Shown: positions 41,593-52,197, numbered from the stretch's first letter. The stretch is 64,000 bases of DNA from Sphingomonas sp. (GCF_004799495.1 NZ_SSMY01000011.1:186001-250000); one strand, 5' to 3'. Notes: generated by a model not told the origin, from the sequence alone. Numbers and translations: made by a program.

Positions 41593-42648
41593 TCACGCCC
41601 CCGCCTTTTCCGCGAAGGCCCAGGCCGAGTCCGCCAGCCGGTACACGTTCGCTGCCGATTTCTCCGCCTGTGCCGACGATGCCGTGCCCTCGACGATTCG
41701 CTTCTTGATGCCCTGAACGATCCCGGTCAGGCGGAAGAGGTTATAGGCGAAATACCAGTTGAGATCGGGCACCCCGTCGCGCCGGGTTGCGGCGCAATAC
41801 CGCGCGACCATGTCGTCGATCGTCGGGATGCCACTGTCGCCGCCCGCTACGCCCTCGACGCCGGAGCGTCCCTCGGGCTTGGTCACCCACGACATCAGGA
41901 AATAGCTGAAATCCGCCAGCGGATCGCCGAGCGTCGACAATTCCCAGTCGAGCAACGCGATCACGCGCGGCTCGGTCTTGTGGAACATCATGTTGTCGAT
42001 GCGGTAATCGCCGTGCACCACCGACGTGCGCGTCTGTTCGGGGATCGTACGCGGGAGGTAATCGATCAAGCTCTCGACCGCGGGCATATGCTCGGTTTCG
42101 GCGAGCTTATACTGCTTGGTCCAGCGCGCGACCTGGCGCTCGAAATAATTGCCCGGCTTGCCGTATTCGCACAGCCCCGCCGCGACGTAATCGGTGTTGT
42201 GGAGCGCGGCGAGCGTGTCGCACATCGCGTTGTAGATACCCGTGCGCTCTTCGGGCGCGTAATCGGGCAGCGTCCCGTCCCACAGGTTGCGCCCGTCGGC
42301 GAAGCCCATGACGTAGAAGTCGGTGCCGATCACATCCGGATCGGTGCACAAGCCATAGGGTCGCGCAACCGGGAAGCCAGTCGGGAAGAGCCCGGCGATC
42401 ACGCGATATTCGCGGTCGACTGCGTGTGCGGAGGGGAGCAGGTTGCCGAACGGCTTGCGGCGCAGGACATATTGCCCCGACGGCGCCTCAATCTTGTAAG
42501 TCGGGTTGGACTGGCCGCCCGCGAACTTGGTGTAGCTGAGCGGCCCGGCGAACCCCTCGACGTTCGCCTGCATCCACGCCCCAAGCTTATCGAGGTCGAG
42601 CCGATCCTTCCCAGCCACTTCGATCGTCTTGGGTGCGTCGTCACTCAT
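41593..42648 (-). CDS. APH-like phosphotransferase, ACAD10/11 N-terminal domain-like
   Basis: FAGGQSNPTYKIEAPSGQYVLRRKPFGNLLPSAHAVDREYRVI...VVHGDYRIDNMMFHKTEPRVIALLDWELSTLGDPLADFSYF. Confidence 0.9.
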   Translation of the reverse strand: MSDDAPKTIEVAGKDRLDLDKLGAWMQANVEGFAGPLSYTKFAGGQSNPTYKIEAPSGQYVLRRKPFGNLLPSAHAVDREYRVIAGLFPTGFPVARPYGLCTDPDVIGTDFYVMGFADGRNLWDGTLPDYAPEERTGIYNAMCDTLAALHNTDYVAAGLCEYGKPGNYFERQVARWTKQYKLAETEHMPAVESLIDYLPRTIPEQTRTSVVHGDYRIDNMMFHKTEPRVIALLDWELSTLGDPLADFSYFLMSWVTKPEGRSGVEGVAGGDSGIPTIDDMVARYCAATRRDGVPDLNWYFAYNLFRLTGIVQGIKKRIVEGTASSAQAEKSAANVYRLADSAWAFAEKAGA

Positions 42649-43730
42649 CAGGCGAACTCGATCACGCTGCGTGCGGCGTCGCCCTTGCGCAGTTCGTCGA
42701 ACGCATCGTTGATGCGGGCCAGCGGCATCCGCTCGGCGATGATCGTGTCGAGGTCGAGCAGTCCGCGCAGGTAGAAATCGACCAGCCGCGGGATGTCGAC
42801 CGGGAAGCGGTTGCCGCCCATCAGCCCCCCCTGCAGCTTCTTCGACCCGAGCAGGTCGAGCGCCGACAGCCCGACCTTGCTGCCGAGCGGCATCATGCCG
42901 AGGATCGTCGCCGTGCCGCCGCGCCGCAGCACCTTGACCGCGGTGTCGGCCGACGCCTCGCGCCCGACCGCTTCGATCGCGTGGTGCACCCCGCCCTTGG
43001 TCAGCTCGACCACCTCCGCGACGACATGCTCGCCCAGCGCGTCGTAGCTGTGCGTCGCGCCGAGCTTTTCCGCCAGCGCGCGCTTTTCCGGCACCGGATC
43101 GAGCGCGATGACCTTGCCCGCGCCGGCGATCTTGGCGGCGTTGACCGCGGCGAGCCCGATGCCGCCGCACCCGACCACGCACACCGTCTCGCCGGGCGTC
43201 ACGTCGGTCGAATTGAAGATCGCCCCCGCCCCCGTGGTCACCGCGCAGCCGAGCAGCGCCGCGCGGTCGAGCGGCATGTCGGGGTCGATCGCGACACAGG
43301 CATGCTCGTGGACGAGCATCATCTCGGCATAGGCCGACAGGTTGAGCATCTGATGCACCGGCTGGCCGTTCATCGTCAGCCGCGGCGCCGCGTCTTTCGC
43401 GCGTTTGACGTCGCTCGAAATGCACAGCGCCATCCGGCCGCTGACGCAGAACTCGCAATGCCCGCAGAACGCCGAGAGGCAGGTGACGACCGCATCGCCG
43501 ACCTTCACCGTGCGGACTTCTTCACCGACCGCCTCGACGATCCCCGCCGCCTCGTGCCCTGGGATCGCCGGTAGCGGCGTGGGGTATGCACCGTCGACGA
43601 AGTGCAGGTCGGACCGGCACACCCCGCACGCGACGGTGCGGATCAGCACCTCGTGTGCACCCGGTTTCGCTACATCGACGTCACAGATTTCGAGCGGCTT
43701 TTTCGGCTCGAACAATACGGCTGCCTTCAT
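42648..43730 (-). CDS. Zinc-dependent alcohol dehydrogenase (class III-like MDR)
   Basis: ACGVCRSDLHFVDGAYPTPLPAIPGHEAAGIVEAVGEEV...CGHCEFCVSGRMALC; 360 aa. Confidence 0.92.
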   Translation of the reverse strand: MKAAVLFEPKKPLEICDVDVAKPGAHEVLIRTVACGVCRSDLHFVDGAYPTPLPAIPGHEAAGIVEAVGEEVRTVKVGDAVVTCLSAFCGHCEFCVSGRMALCISSDVKRAKDAAPRLTMNGQPVHQMLNLSAYAEMMLVHEHACVAIDPDMPLDRAALLGCAVTTGAGAIFNSTDVTPGETVCVVGCGGIGLAAVNAAKIAGAGKVIALDPVPEKRALAEKLGATHSYDALGEHVVAEVVELTKGGVHHAIEAVGREASADTAVKVLRRGGTATILGMMPLGSKVGLSALDLLGSKKLQGGLMGGNRFPVDIPRLVDFYLRGLLDLDTIIAERMPLARINDAFDELRKGDAARSVIEFA

Positions 43731-43731
43731 C

Positions 43732-45015
43732 TCAGCGGCTCACCCCGATATCCCCGCTCGACGCGATGTCGGCCTTGTAATCGGCGTATTTCCCGAACTC
43801 GTTGCGCGCGATCGCGCGGTTGTGCACTTCGTCCGGCCCATCCGCGAAGCGCAAAGTCCGCATGCTCGCCCACGCGCTCGCCAAATGGAAATCGCTCGAC
43901 ACGCCGCCGCCGCCGTGCGCCTGGATCGCGTCGTCGAGGATTTGCAGCGCCATGTTGGGCGCCTGCACCTTGATCATCGCGATTTCCTGCTGTGCCGACT
44001 TGTTGCCCGCCTTGTCCATCATGTCGGCGGCCTTGAGGCACAGGAGGCGCGTCATCTCGATATCGATCCGCGCGCGCGCGACACGCTGTTCCCAGATCGA
44101 ATGGTCGGCGATGCGCTTGCCGAACGCGACACGCGACAACAGCCGCTTGGCCATCGCCTCGATCCCCGTCTCCGCTACGCCAATCGTGCGCATGCAATGG
44201 TGGATTCGCCCCGGGCCGAGCCGGCCCTGCGCGATTTCGAATCCGCGGCCTTCGCCGAGCAGCAGATTCTCGACAGGCACGCGCACGTCGGTCAGCGATA
44301 CTTCGCCGTGCCCGTGGGGCGCGTGATCATACCCATAAACCGAAAGCATGCGTTCGATCTTCACGCCGGGGGCGTCGAGCGGCACCAGAATCTGGCTTTG
44401 CTGGGCATGACGCTTGGCGTCGGGATTGGTCTTGCCCATAACGATCGCCACCGCGCAGCGCGGGTCGCCGACGCCCGAAGACCACCACTTCCGCCCGTTG
44501 ATGACGTAATGGTCGCCGTCGCGCACCATGCTGGTTTCGATGTTGGTCGCGTCGGACGAGGCGACCGCCGGCTCGGTCATCAGGAAGGCCGAGCGGATCT
44601 TGCCGTCCATCAGCGGCTTGAGCCATTGCTCCTTCTGGTCGCGCGTACCGTAACGATGAAGGACCTCCATGTTGCCGGTGTCGGGCGCCGAGCAATTGAA
44701 GCACTCGGACGCCCAGCCGAGCTTGCCCATCTCCTCTGCGCAGAGTGCATATTCGAGGTTGGTGAGTTGCGTCCCTTCGAACTCGAAACTGTCGTCGACA
44801 TGCACCTGCCCCGAATGCGGCGGCATGAAGAAATTCCACAGCCCCTGCGCCTTGGCGATCTCCTTGACCACCTCGATCACCGGGTTGACGCCCCAGCGCT
44901 CGCCTGCCTTCGCGGCCTTCAGATATTGGTCGTGGCGCGGGCGGATCTCCTTGTCGATAAAGGCCTTCACCCGGTCGCGGAAATAGGTCTCGCGCTCGCT
45001 CAACGTGAAGTCCAT
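43732..45015 (-). CDS. Acyl-CoA dehydrogenase, ACAD10/11-like
   Basis: [44 protein letters not shown]...[42 protein letters not shown]. Confidence 0.93.
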   Translation of the reverse strand: MDFTLSERETYFRDRVKAFIDKEIRPRHDQYLKAAKAGERWGVNPVIEVVKEIAKAQGLWNFFMPPHSGQVHVDDSFEFEGTQLTNLEYALCAEEMGKLGWASECFNCSAPDTGNMEVLHRYGTRDQKEQWLKPLMDGKIRSAFLMTEPAVASSDATNIETSMVRDGDHYVINGRKWWSSGVGDPRCAVAIVMGKTNPDAKRHAQQSQILVPLDAPGVKIERMLSVYGYDHAPHGHGEVSLTDVRVPVENLLLGEGRGFEIAQGRLGPGRIHHCMRTIGVAETGIEAMAKRLLSRVAFGKRIADHSIWEQRVARARIDIEMTRLLCLKAADMMDKAGNKSAQQEIAMIKVQAPNMALQILDDAIQAHGGGGVSSDFHLASAWASMRTLRFADGPDEVHNRAIARNEFGKYADYKADIASSGDIGVSR

Positions 45016-45053
45016 TTTGACTCTCTCCTGTGGCTGTCGCGGACTCGGCTAGA

Positions 45054-45070
45054 CCATACCGCACATTCGG
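45054..45070 (-). promoter_or_regulatory. Shared 17-nt motif, site a
   Basis: CCGAATGTGCGGTATGG (minus strand), in ACAD/TetR divergent intergenic region. Confidence 0.4.
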
Positions 45071-45179
45071 TAAAGCCATGGATTTCCTCTTTGCGGCGAT
45101 CCGCGCGAGATAGGAAAATGCCACATTCCGTTACGCAAAACCGCTAGCCCTGACCGTCGAAGCTGTTAAGCTTCGCATC

Positions 45180-46424
45180 ATGGGGCAAAGTGACACGATC
45201 GAAGCGGAAGAAGCGACCGGAACCAAGCGCTTCCGCGCAAAACGCAACGCGATCCTGGCGGCGGCCTCGGAAGCGATCAACGAACAGAGCGCGAAGGGCA
45301 TGACCTTCGCCGACGTCGCGCGCCGGGTCGGACTCAACACCACCAGCGTGACCTATTATTTCAAGCGCAAGGAAGACTTGGCGCAGGCGTGCTTCGAACA
45401 CACGCTGCTGACCTTGGGCGACATGCTCGACGAGGCGCAGGCGGAGCCCACGCCCGAAGCGCGCGTCGCCAAATACCTCTCGCTCAACATGGGCCGCTTC
45501 GCCCGCATCCGCGAGCATGACGAGCGCGCGCTCGCGGGATTGAGCGATCTGCGCGCGATGGAAGAGCCGATGCTCGGCCGGCTGATGGCCGGCTGGCGCG
45601 ACATCTTCCGCCGGACGCGCGCGCTGTGGGGCGAAGGCGCGCAAGGGCGGCAGAAGGACCTGAACGGCGCGCGCGCGCACGTGCTGCTCGAGAATACCTT
45701 CTGGATCCCCGCGTGGATCAACCGCTACGACCTCGACCAGTTCGAGCGCGTCGAGGCCCGGCTGATGGACATGTTCCGCCACGGCATCGCGACCAAGGGC
45801 GCCAAATGGGCGCCGACGATGCTCGACATCGAGCACGGGGAAGCCGAGCCGGGACGCGAGGCGTTCCTGCGTGCGGCGACGCGGCTGATCAACGAACTTG
45901 GCTATCGCGGGGCGAGCGTTCAGCGCATCGCGTCGGAGCTCAACGTCACCAAGGGTAGCTTCTACCACCACCTCGACGCTAAGGACGACCTGGTGATCGA
46001 ATGCTACAAGCGCAGCTTCGACACGATCATCGAGGTGCAGCAGGCCGGCGAGGCGGCGGGCGGCGATTGGTGGCACCGGCTGTCGAGCGTGATCGCGACG
46101 TTGCTCGACGTGCAATTCTCGGTGCGTGGCCCGCTGTTGCGCACGACCGCGCTGACCGGCCTGCCGCGCCCGGTGCGCAATTCGATGATCGACCGATCGA
46201 ACCGCATCGCGCGACGCTATGCCGGGATGCTCTCGGACGGCGCCGCCGAGGGGTCGATCCGCGCGGTCGACCCGCTGATCGTCAGCCAATCGCTGATGGC
46301 GCTCCAGAACGCCGCGTTCGACATGCGCAAATGGGCGAGCACGATGCCGCGCGAACAAGCGGTGGCGATGTACGCGTCGACCCTCGCGTTCGGGCTGTTC
46401 GACGATCGCGCGGCGGCGGGTTAG
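45180..46424 (+). CDS. Tandem (double) TetR-type transcriptional regulator
   Basis: 414 aa with two TetR HTHs: MTFADVARRVGLNTTSVTYYFKRKEDLAQAC and ASVQRIASELNVTKGSFYHHLDAKDDLVIEC. Confidence 0.9.
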   Translation: MGQSDTIEAEEATGTKRFRAKRNAILAAASEAINEQSAKGMTFADVARRVGLNTTSVTYYFKRKEDLAQACFEHTLLTLGDMLDEAQAEPTPEARVAKYLSLNMGRFARIREHDERALAGLSDLRAMEEPMLGRLMAGWRDIFRRTRALWGEGAQGRQKDLNGARAHVLLENTFWIPAWINRYDLDQFERVEARLMDMFRHGIATKGAKWAPTMLDIEHGEAEPGREAFLRAATRLINELGYRGASVQRIASELNVTKGSFYHHLDAKDDLVIECYKRSFDTIIEVQQAGEAAGGDWWHRLSSVIATLLDVQFSVRGPLLRTTALTGLPRPVRNSMIDRSNRIARRYAGMLSDGAAEGSIRAVDPLIVSQSLMALQNAAFDMRKWASTMPREQAVAMYASTLAFGLFDDRAAAG

Positions 46425-47731
46425 GCTGTCGCCACCTTCCCGAACCGCTCGGTCCGGCTGAGCAGCACGCCCGCCCGCCAATAGTGGAAGATCGCCCACG
46501 GCGTGATCGCGGCGAGGATGAACATCGCGTAGCGGAGCGATTCGGCGCCGAAATGCGGTTTGAGCATCACGCTCACGGCCCCCACCAACGGCGGCCCCAG
46601 CCCCAGCCCGATCAGATTGTTGATCAGCAGCGTGATCGCCGCCCACATCGCGCGTTGCTTGACCGGCGCCTGTCCCTGGATCAGCGAAAAGGTCGGGCCG
46701 AGATAGCAGCTCGTGAAGAACAGCGACGCGAGATAAGCGCCGAGTGCGACGGTCGAGTTCGACGCCGAGAAAAACAGTACGGTGAACGGCAGCGCACATG
46801 TCTTGAACACCGCGACCATCAGCGATTGCGCGTACAGCCCCTTCTTTTGCCCCAGCCGGTCGGCAACCCGCCCGCTGCCGAGCGCGCCGGCAAGGATGAC
46901 GACGGCGGCGATCGGCGCGACGATCCAGGCGATATCGAGCTTGGTGTAGCCGAATGAGCGCTGCAGATAGCTCGGGCCAAACGCCGTCTGGCCATATCCG
47001 ATCATCGACGTCAGCGTGAACCCCATGATCAGGTGAAGCGCCGCGCGGGTCTTGATCAGGCCCTTTAGGCTGTCGATGATCCGCGGCTTGGCGGTGTCCA
47101 TCGCGATCTGCGCGTCGGACAGCCCGCGCTTGGGCTCGGGCACGACGGCCCAGATGATCAGCGCGAGTACGAGGCCCGGCAACCCGATCACGTACATCGC
47201 CGCGCGCCAGCCGTAGAAGGTCGCGACGGTGCCGCCGATCGTCGTGCCGATCGCCGCGCCCAACCCGACGCCGAGCGAATAGGTCGCCATCGCGCTGGTG
47301 CGCTTTTCGGGCGGATAGAGGTCGGCGATGATCGAATGGCTCGGCGGGCTCGACCCCGCCTCGCCGATCCCGACGCCGATCCGCGCGCCGAGCAATTGCC
47401 AGAAGCTCATCGCCAGCCCGCCGGCCGCGGTGAACGCGCTCCAGATCGCGAGCGCCGCGGCGATGATGCGCACGCGGTTGTACCGATCGGCGAGCCACGC
47501 GACGGGCAATCCCAGCCCGGCGTAGAAGATGGCGAACGCGAACCCCGCGATGATCCCCATTTGGAAATCGTTGAGGTGCAGGTCGCGAATGATGTCTTCG
47601 TTCAGGATCGCGAGGATCTGGCGGTCCATGTAGCTGAAGAAATAGGCGAAGGTGAGCAAGAGGAGCGTCAGCCCGCGCCTTCTGGCGACGAACGTGGCCT
47701 GAACTTCGGGGAGGCTGGTCGGGGAGGACAA
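46421..47731 (-). CDS. MFS transporter
   Basis: YFFSYMDRQILAILNEDIIRDLHLNDFQMGIIAGFAFAIFYAGLGLPVAWLADRYNRV; 436 aa. Confidence 0.92.
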   Translation of the reverse strand: MSSPTSLPEVQATFVARRRGLTLLLLTFAYFFSYMDRQILAILNEDIIRDLHLNDFQMGIIAGFAFAIFYAGLGLPVAWLADRYNRVRIIAAALAIWSAFTAAGGLAMSFWQLLGARIGVGIGEAGSSPPSHSIIADLYPPEKRTSAMATYSLGVGLGAAIGTTIGGTVATFYGWRAAMYVIGLPGLVLALIIWAVVPEPKRGLSDAQIAMDTAKPRIIDSLKGLIKTRAALHLIMGFTLTSMIGYGQTAFGPSYLQRSFGYTKLDIAWIVAPIAAVVILAGALGSGRVADRLGQKKGLYAQSLMVAVFKTCALPFTVLFFSASNSTVALGAYLASLFFTSCYLGPTFSLIQGQAPVKQRAMWAAITLLINNLIGLGLGPPLVGAVSVMLKPHFGAESLRYAMFILAAITPWAIFHYWRAGVLLSRTERFGKVATA

Positions 47732-47754
47732 CGCGGTCCCTTTCTACGCGAGTA

Positions 47755-47795
47755 CCAAAACAAGGCCCCGCCGCGCCGATGGGCGCGGCGGGGCC
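47755..47795 (-). terminator. Rho-independent terminator downstream of TonB receptor
   Basis: 14-bp perfect stem GGCCCCGCCGCGCC / GGCGCGGCGGGGCC, 4-nt loop, followed on minus strand by TTGTTTTGG. Confidence 0.8.
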
Positions 47796-47820
47796 GATAA
47801 AGGCGTCAATCCGTCATCGG

Positions 47821-50800
47821 TCAGAACTTTACCGAGGCGCCGATCTTGAACTCGCGGCCGAACGGATTGCCGATGAACGGCTCGTAATTGTAGTCTTCGC
47901 GCGCGAACGGCGCCTTGGTGTCGAAGATGTTGATCACGGTGCCCGTCAGCACGACGTTCCACGGCAGCTTGACCTGCAAGTTGAAGTCAGTGGTCAGGAA
48001 GCTCTTGATGTCGGCCCCCGTCAGCAGCGAGATCGGCGTCGCCGGGATCGTCCCGTCGGGATTGCGCAACGACGCGTCGGGCGCGAACGGGCCGCTCTTC
48101 GTGTCGAAACGCTGGTCGTGCAGACCATCCGTGTAATAGACGGTCACGCGCGCATCGACCGGGCCGGAGCCGAGATCGACGAACGCCTGCCCCTTCCACT
48201 TGGGCAGCGGATACAGCGTCGACTGGTAGTTGAGCAGTCCGACACCGTCGAACGGATTGGCGACCTTCACCCCGGCGACCGAGATCGCGCTGATCCGGTT
48301 ATGGATCGTATAGGTCGCATCCACGCCCACGCCGAACCGGAAGTTCGACCCAAGGAACTGGCTGGTGCGATATTCCGCGCTGAAATCGATACCGGAGTTC
48401 GACTGGGTCGCGCCGTTCTGGAGGAACGTGTTGACGCGTGAAATCTGCGCGACGGTGGTCGCCGCCGAGCATCCGGCATGGCCCGCCCCGGTGGTGAAGG
48501 TGAACCGGTCGGCCAGCGTCGGGTTGGTCGCGCAGGTATTGGGGGCGCCCGCCGGGAACAGCGTCGCCACCATCGCCGCCAATGGATCGGACACGATCAC
48601 GCTCGACAGGTCGTAGCGGAAGTAGTCGACACTGGCATGGAAGCCGCCGAACTTGAGCAGCAGCCCGGCCGAATAGTTCTTCGATTTTTCGGGCTTGAGC
48701 GACGGATTTCCGTTGACGTCGACCGGGGTGAAGGTCGACCCGATCAGCTGCAACGAGGTCACGAAGCCGGTGGTGATGTTGGCCAGCGTCGGCGCACGGA
48801 AGGTGGTTCCGAAACCGCCACGCACCGCGAGCCAGTCGGTCACCTGCCAGCGCGCACGGATTTGCGGGTCGAAGGTCGATCCGACGCCCCCGCCATAATC
48901 CTCATACCGCGCGGCAAGCTGAACGTTGAGCGTGTCGAACACCGGTAATTGGAGTTCGCCGTACACCGCGTAGTTGCCGCCACGCTGGTACGAGTTGCGG
49001 CCGGTGCCGAGAAATCCGAACGCGCCGTTGGGTGCGCTCGGCGGCCCGACCGGCGACGCGGTTGGTGCGCAAGCTGCCGGATTCTGGTTGCCGGTGATCG
49101 AGGAATCGCGACACGGGTTGGTCAGGATATTGTTGTTGTTGCCGTAGACGGTGCTGAACTTGTTGTAGCGATATTGCGCACCGACGCCGAACTGGATCGC
49201 ACCGCCGGGCAGCTTGAGCCCGGTGCTGCCGCTGATCGAAGCGTCCGCCACGAACAGCTGCGATTCGACTTGGGTAGTGCCCTTGACGAATATCCAGTTG
49301 GCCAGCGCAGCCGTGTTGGCGAGCGCCGCGTTACCCTGCGGATTGGTCGTGCCGTTGACCGCGCCAGCGACGACGGCGTTGCCGAACGGGTTGAGGTACA
49401 TGCAGCCGCCGACCCCCGGCGTGCCCGTCAGATAGTTGCAGTTCGGACCGCCGAGGCCGCGCAACGCCAGCTGAACACGATCGCCGTATTCGTCGTAACC
49501 GTCGATGTAGCGATAATAATCATGATACGTGCCGGAGACGCTCCAGTCGATGTCGCTGCCGAGCTTGCCCGACAGTTCGGCGGTGATGCGAGTCGATTCC
49601 GACTTGCGCATGCCGCGTGCCGACCCCGGCTCATCGGGGTCGCCCAACGTCGAAGGATTGCCCCCCGCCAGATAGGGACGGAACAGCAGCAGCGGAAACA
49701 CCGCGCCGGTGGTCGTTGCCGGGAACAGCGTCGGGTTCGCCGCACGATAGGCGATAAAACCCGGGTTGCTCGCGGGAACGTAGAAGCCGGTCACGAACGG
49801 CGTCGGGTTCGTCCCGCCGAGCGCGATGATCGATGGCGACTGCGTCAGCAGGTACGACGGCGACGTCAGATAGTGCGGGACGGTGCTGCGTCCGTACAGC
49901 GCGGTCATCTCGAACTTGGTGCTGCTCGACAGATCGACCTCGAAATCGACGAACGCGGTGCCGCGCTTTTCGAGATCGGCGAGGTTATCGAACTTGGTAT
50001 ATTGATTGTAGCAGCGCCCGTTCGCCCCGACATAGCCCCCGAGGGGAGCGCAGCTGGTGTCAGCCATCAGTGCGGTGGTCGGCGCGCCGCTCGCGGCGAT
50101 GCCGAGGAAGGTCGCCGGATTGCCGCCGCCGGTCCAGCCACCCTGCGGGTTTTCGGTATACGGCTTGGTCAGATACGGCCGGTCGCGTACCGACAATTCG
50201 CCGCGCTTCGCAAAGCTGACGGCCGCGAGGAAGCGCCAATTGTCACCGACATGGCCGTAGCTCAGCGATGCATCGATATCGCCATCCGACCCACGCACGA
50301 ATTTGTAACTCCCCGCCGCGCGGAAACCCTCCTGGTCGGTGCGCGTGATGAAGTTGACGACGCCCGCGATCGCGTCGGAGCCGTAGGTTGCGGCGGCGCC
50401 GTCCTTGAGCACTTCGATCCGGCCGATCGCGGCCGAGGGGATCAGGTTGATATCGACCGACGGTACGCCGTTGCCGGCGGTGACCAGACGGCGGTTGTTG
50501 AGCAGCACCAGCGTGCGTTGCGGGCTGAGGCCGCGTAGATTGGCGGTGGCGATGCCTTCGGCGCCCTGCGAGCGGCTGTCGAACTGGTTGGAATCGCCGA
50601 GCACGCCACTGGAGGTCGGCAAGGCCTTCAAGAGCTCGACCGCCGACGGGGAGCCCTGCTTCTCCAGATCGGCCGCGCCGATGACGTTGACCGGCAGCGC
50701 CGCATCCTCGGGCGTACCGCGGATGATCGAGCCGGTGATGACGATGTCCTTGCCATTGTCCTGCGAGTCGGCGGTGGTGTCGCCTGCTGCGGGCGCGGTC

Positions 50801-50874
50801 TGCGCCATGGCCGGTGTTGCCGCGATCGCCAGTACCGACGCCGCGCACGCGCAAAGCAGCTGTGTCTTGATCAT
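47821..50874 (-). CDS. TonB-dependent receptor
   Basis: 1017 aa; signal peptide; plug domain DIVITGSIIRGTPEDAALPVNVIGAADLEKQGSPSAVELLKALP; C-terminal EFKIGASVKF. Confidence 0.95.
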   Translation of the reverse strand: MIKTQLLCACAASVLAIAATPAMAQTAPAAGDTTADSQDNGKDIVITGSIIRGTPEDAALPVNVIGAADLEKQGSPSAVELLKALPTSSGVLGDSNQFDSRSQGAEGIATANLRGLSPQRTLVLLNNRRLVTAGNGVPSVDINLIPSAAIGRIEVLKDGAAATYGSDAIAGVVNFITRTDQEGFRAAGSYKFVRGSDGDIDASLSYGHVGDNWRFLAAVSFAKRGELSVRDRPYLTKPYTENPQGGWTGGGNPATFLGIAASGAPTTALMADTSCAPLGGYVGANGRCYNQYTKFDNLADLEKRGTAFVDFEVDLSSSTKFEMTALYGRSTVPHYLTSPSYLLTQSPSIIALGGTNPTPFVTGFYVPASNPGFIAYRAANPTLFPATTTGAVFPLLLFRPYLAGGNPSTLGDPDEPGSARGMRKSESTRITAELSGKLGSDIDWSVSGTYHDYYRYIDGYDEYGDRVQLALRGLGGPNCNYLTGTPGVGGCMYLNPFGNAVVAGAVNGTTNPQGNAALANTAALANWIFVKGTTQVESQLFVADASISGSTGLKLPGGAIQFGVGAQYRYNKFSTVYGNNNNILTNPCRDSSITGNQNPAACAPTASPVGPPSAPNGAFGFLGTGRNSYQRGGNYAVYGELQLPVFDTLNVQLAARYEDYGGGVGSTFDPQIRARWQVTDWLAVRGGFGTTFRAPTLANITTGFVTSLQLIGSTFTPVDVNGNPSLKPEKSKNYSAGLLLKFGGFHASVDYFRYDLSSVIVSDPLAAMVATLFPAGAPNTCATNPTLADRFTFTTGAGHAGCSAATTVAQISRVNTFLQNGATQSNSGIDFSAEYRTSQFLGSNFRFGVGVDATYTIHNRISAISVAGVKVANPFDGVGLLNYQSTLYPLPKWKGQAFVDLGSGPVDARVTVYYTDGLHDQRFDTKSGPFAPDASLRNPDGTIPATPISLLTGADIKSFLTTDFNLQVKLPWNVVLTGTVINIFDTKAPFAREDYNYEPFIGNPFGREFKIGASVKF

Positions 50875-50910
50875 GAGCCTCTCCCCAACGAGCCAGTGCG
50901 CTTGACGGCA

Positions 50911-50927
50911 CCATACCCGGAAATCGA
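50911..50927 (-). promoter_or_regulatory. Shared 17-nt motif, site d
   Basis: TCGATTTCCGGGTATGG (minus strand), 37-53 nt upstream of TonB receptor start. Confidence 0.35.
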
Positions 50928-51085
50928 ATAGGCACTGCGATTTCCGCTACGTCAAGCGTTCTTCGCGTTGCAAATCGCCATCTGTCTCGGTGTGTGGCGG
51001 AAATGTCATTGGCTTATGGTCCCGGATCAGGCCAAACCCGATACCGGAATCACAAATTTCAGCGCCGAATGAGTGCTCCGCGCGA

Positions 51086-52161
51086 TCAATAGCCGTTGAG
51101 CGTCGCGAAACGGTCGCGCAGCGCCGAGGTGTTGCCCCACATCGCCTCGAGCACGCGCATCCGCTTGAGGTAGAAGCCCGCGTCATATTCGTCGGTCATT
51201 CCGATCCCGCCGTGGAGCTGGATCATCTCGCGACTCATCAAATGGCCGACCTCGTTCGCCTTGACCTTGGCGAGCAGCGCGGCCTGACGCGTGTCCCCGC
51301 CACTGTCGACCGCCGCGAGTCCCGCCTCGACCGCCGAGCGCATCAATTCGATTTCGCTGAACAGGTTCGCCATGCGGTGCTGGAGCGCCTGGAAGGTGGC
51401 GAGCACTTGCCCGAATTGGACGCGCTGTTTGAGGTAGGCGAGCGTCGTCTCGAACCCCTGCCCCGCCAATCCGAGCATCTCGGCCGCCGCGAGCACGCGC
51501 GCGCGGTCGAGCACCTTGTCGAGCAGATCGGCTCCGCCGCCCGTGAGCTTGTCGGCCACGGCGCCGTCGAAGGTGATTTCGGCATGGCTGCGGAAATCGG
51601 CGAGGTGCCGGCGCGAACGCGACACCCCCGCCGCGTCGCCGGCGACGAGATACAGGCCGTCCGTTGCGGCCACGACGAACAGCCCCGCGCTGTCGCCTTC
51701 CGCGACAAACGCCTTGGCCCCGCTGAGCTTTCCGCCCGAGACGCTCGCCTTGATGCCCGCCGGGTCGTGCCGCGGCCCTTCGTCGATCGCGAGCGCAGCG
51801 ACGATCTCACCGCTGGCGATCCTGGGCAGCCACTTCGCCTTCTGTTCTTCGCTTCCGCCGAGGATGATCGCCGACGCCGCCGCGGCGGACGCCGCGAGCG
51901 GGCTCGCCGTTACCGTCTTACCGAGCTCCTCGATCACCAGCCCCAGGCTGAGCCAGCCGAAATCGGATCCGCCATAGGCTTCGGGAACGATGATCCCCGA
52001 CCAGCCCATCTGCGCCATTTCACCATGGACCGACGCATCGAACCCCGCCGCCTCGTCGGCGTCGCGTACCTTGCGCCATGCATTCACCGGGCTTTCGTTG
52101 CTGGTCCATTCGCGCGCCATGTCGCGCAGCATCGTCTGTTCTTCGCTGAGTACGGCCATGT
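51086..52161 (-). CDS. Acyl-CoA dehydrogenase (second partner, pair 2)
   Basis: MAVLSEEQTMLRDMAREWTSNES...YLKQRVQFGQVLATFQALQHRMANLFSEIE...LHGGIGMTDEYDAGFYLKR. Confidence 0.93.
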
Positions 52162-52197
52162 CGAATTCTTCCCGTAAAGTCGTTGGCGCTGACGCGA

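Noticed and set aside
41593-43458. 621-aa ORF suggesting ADH-phosphotransferase fusion
   Set aside because: N-terminal part is out-of-frame ADH sequence; true phosphotransferase starts at 42648 overlapping the ADH stop
45144-47498. 784-aa minus-strand ORF spanning TetR and MFS genes
   Set aside because: Runs antisense to TetR and out of frame in MFS; both real genes have unmistakable motifs
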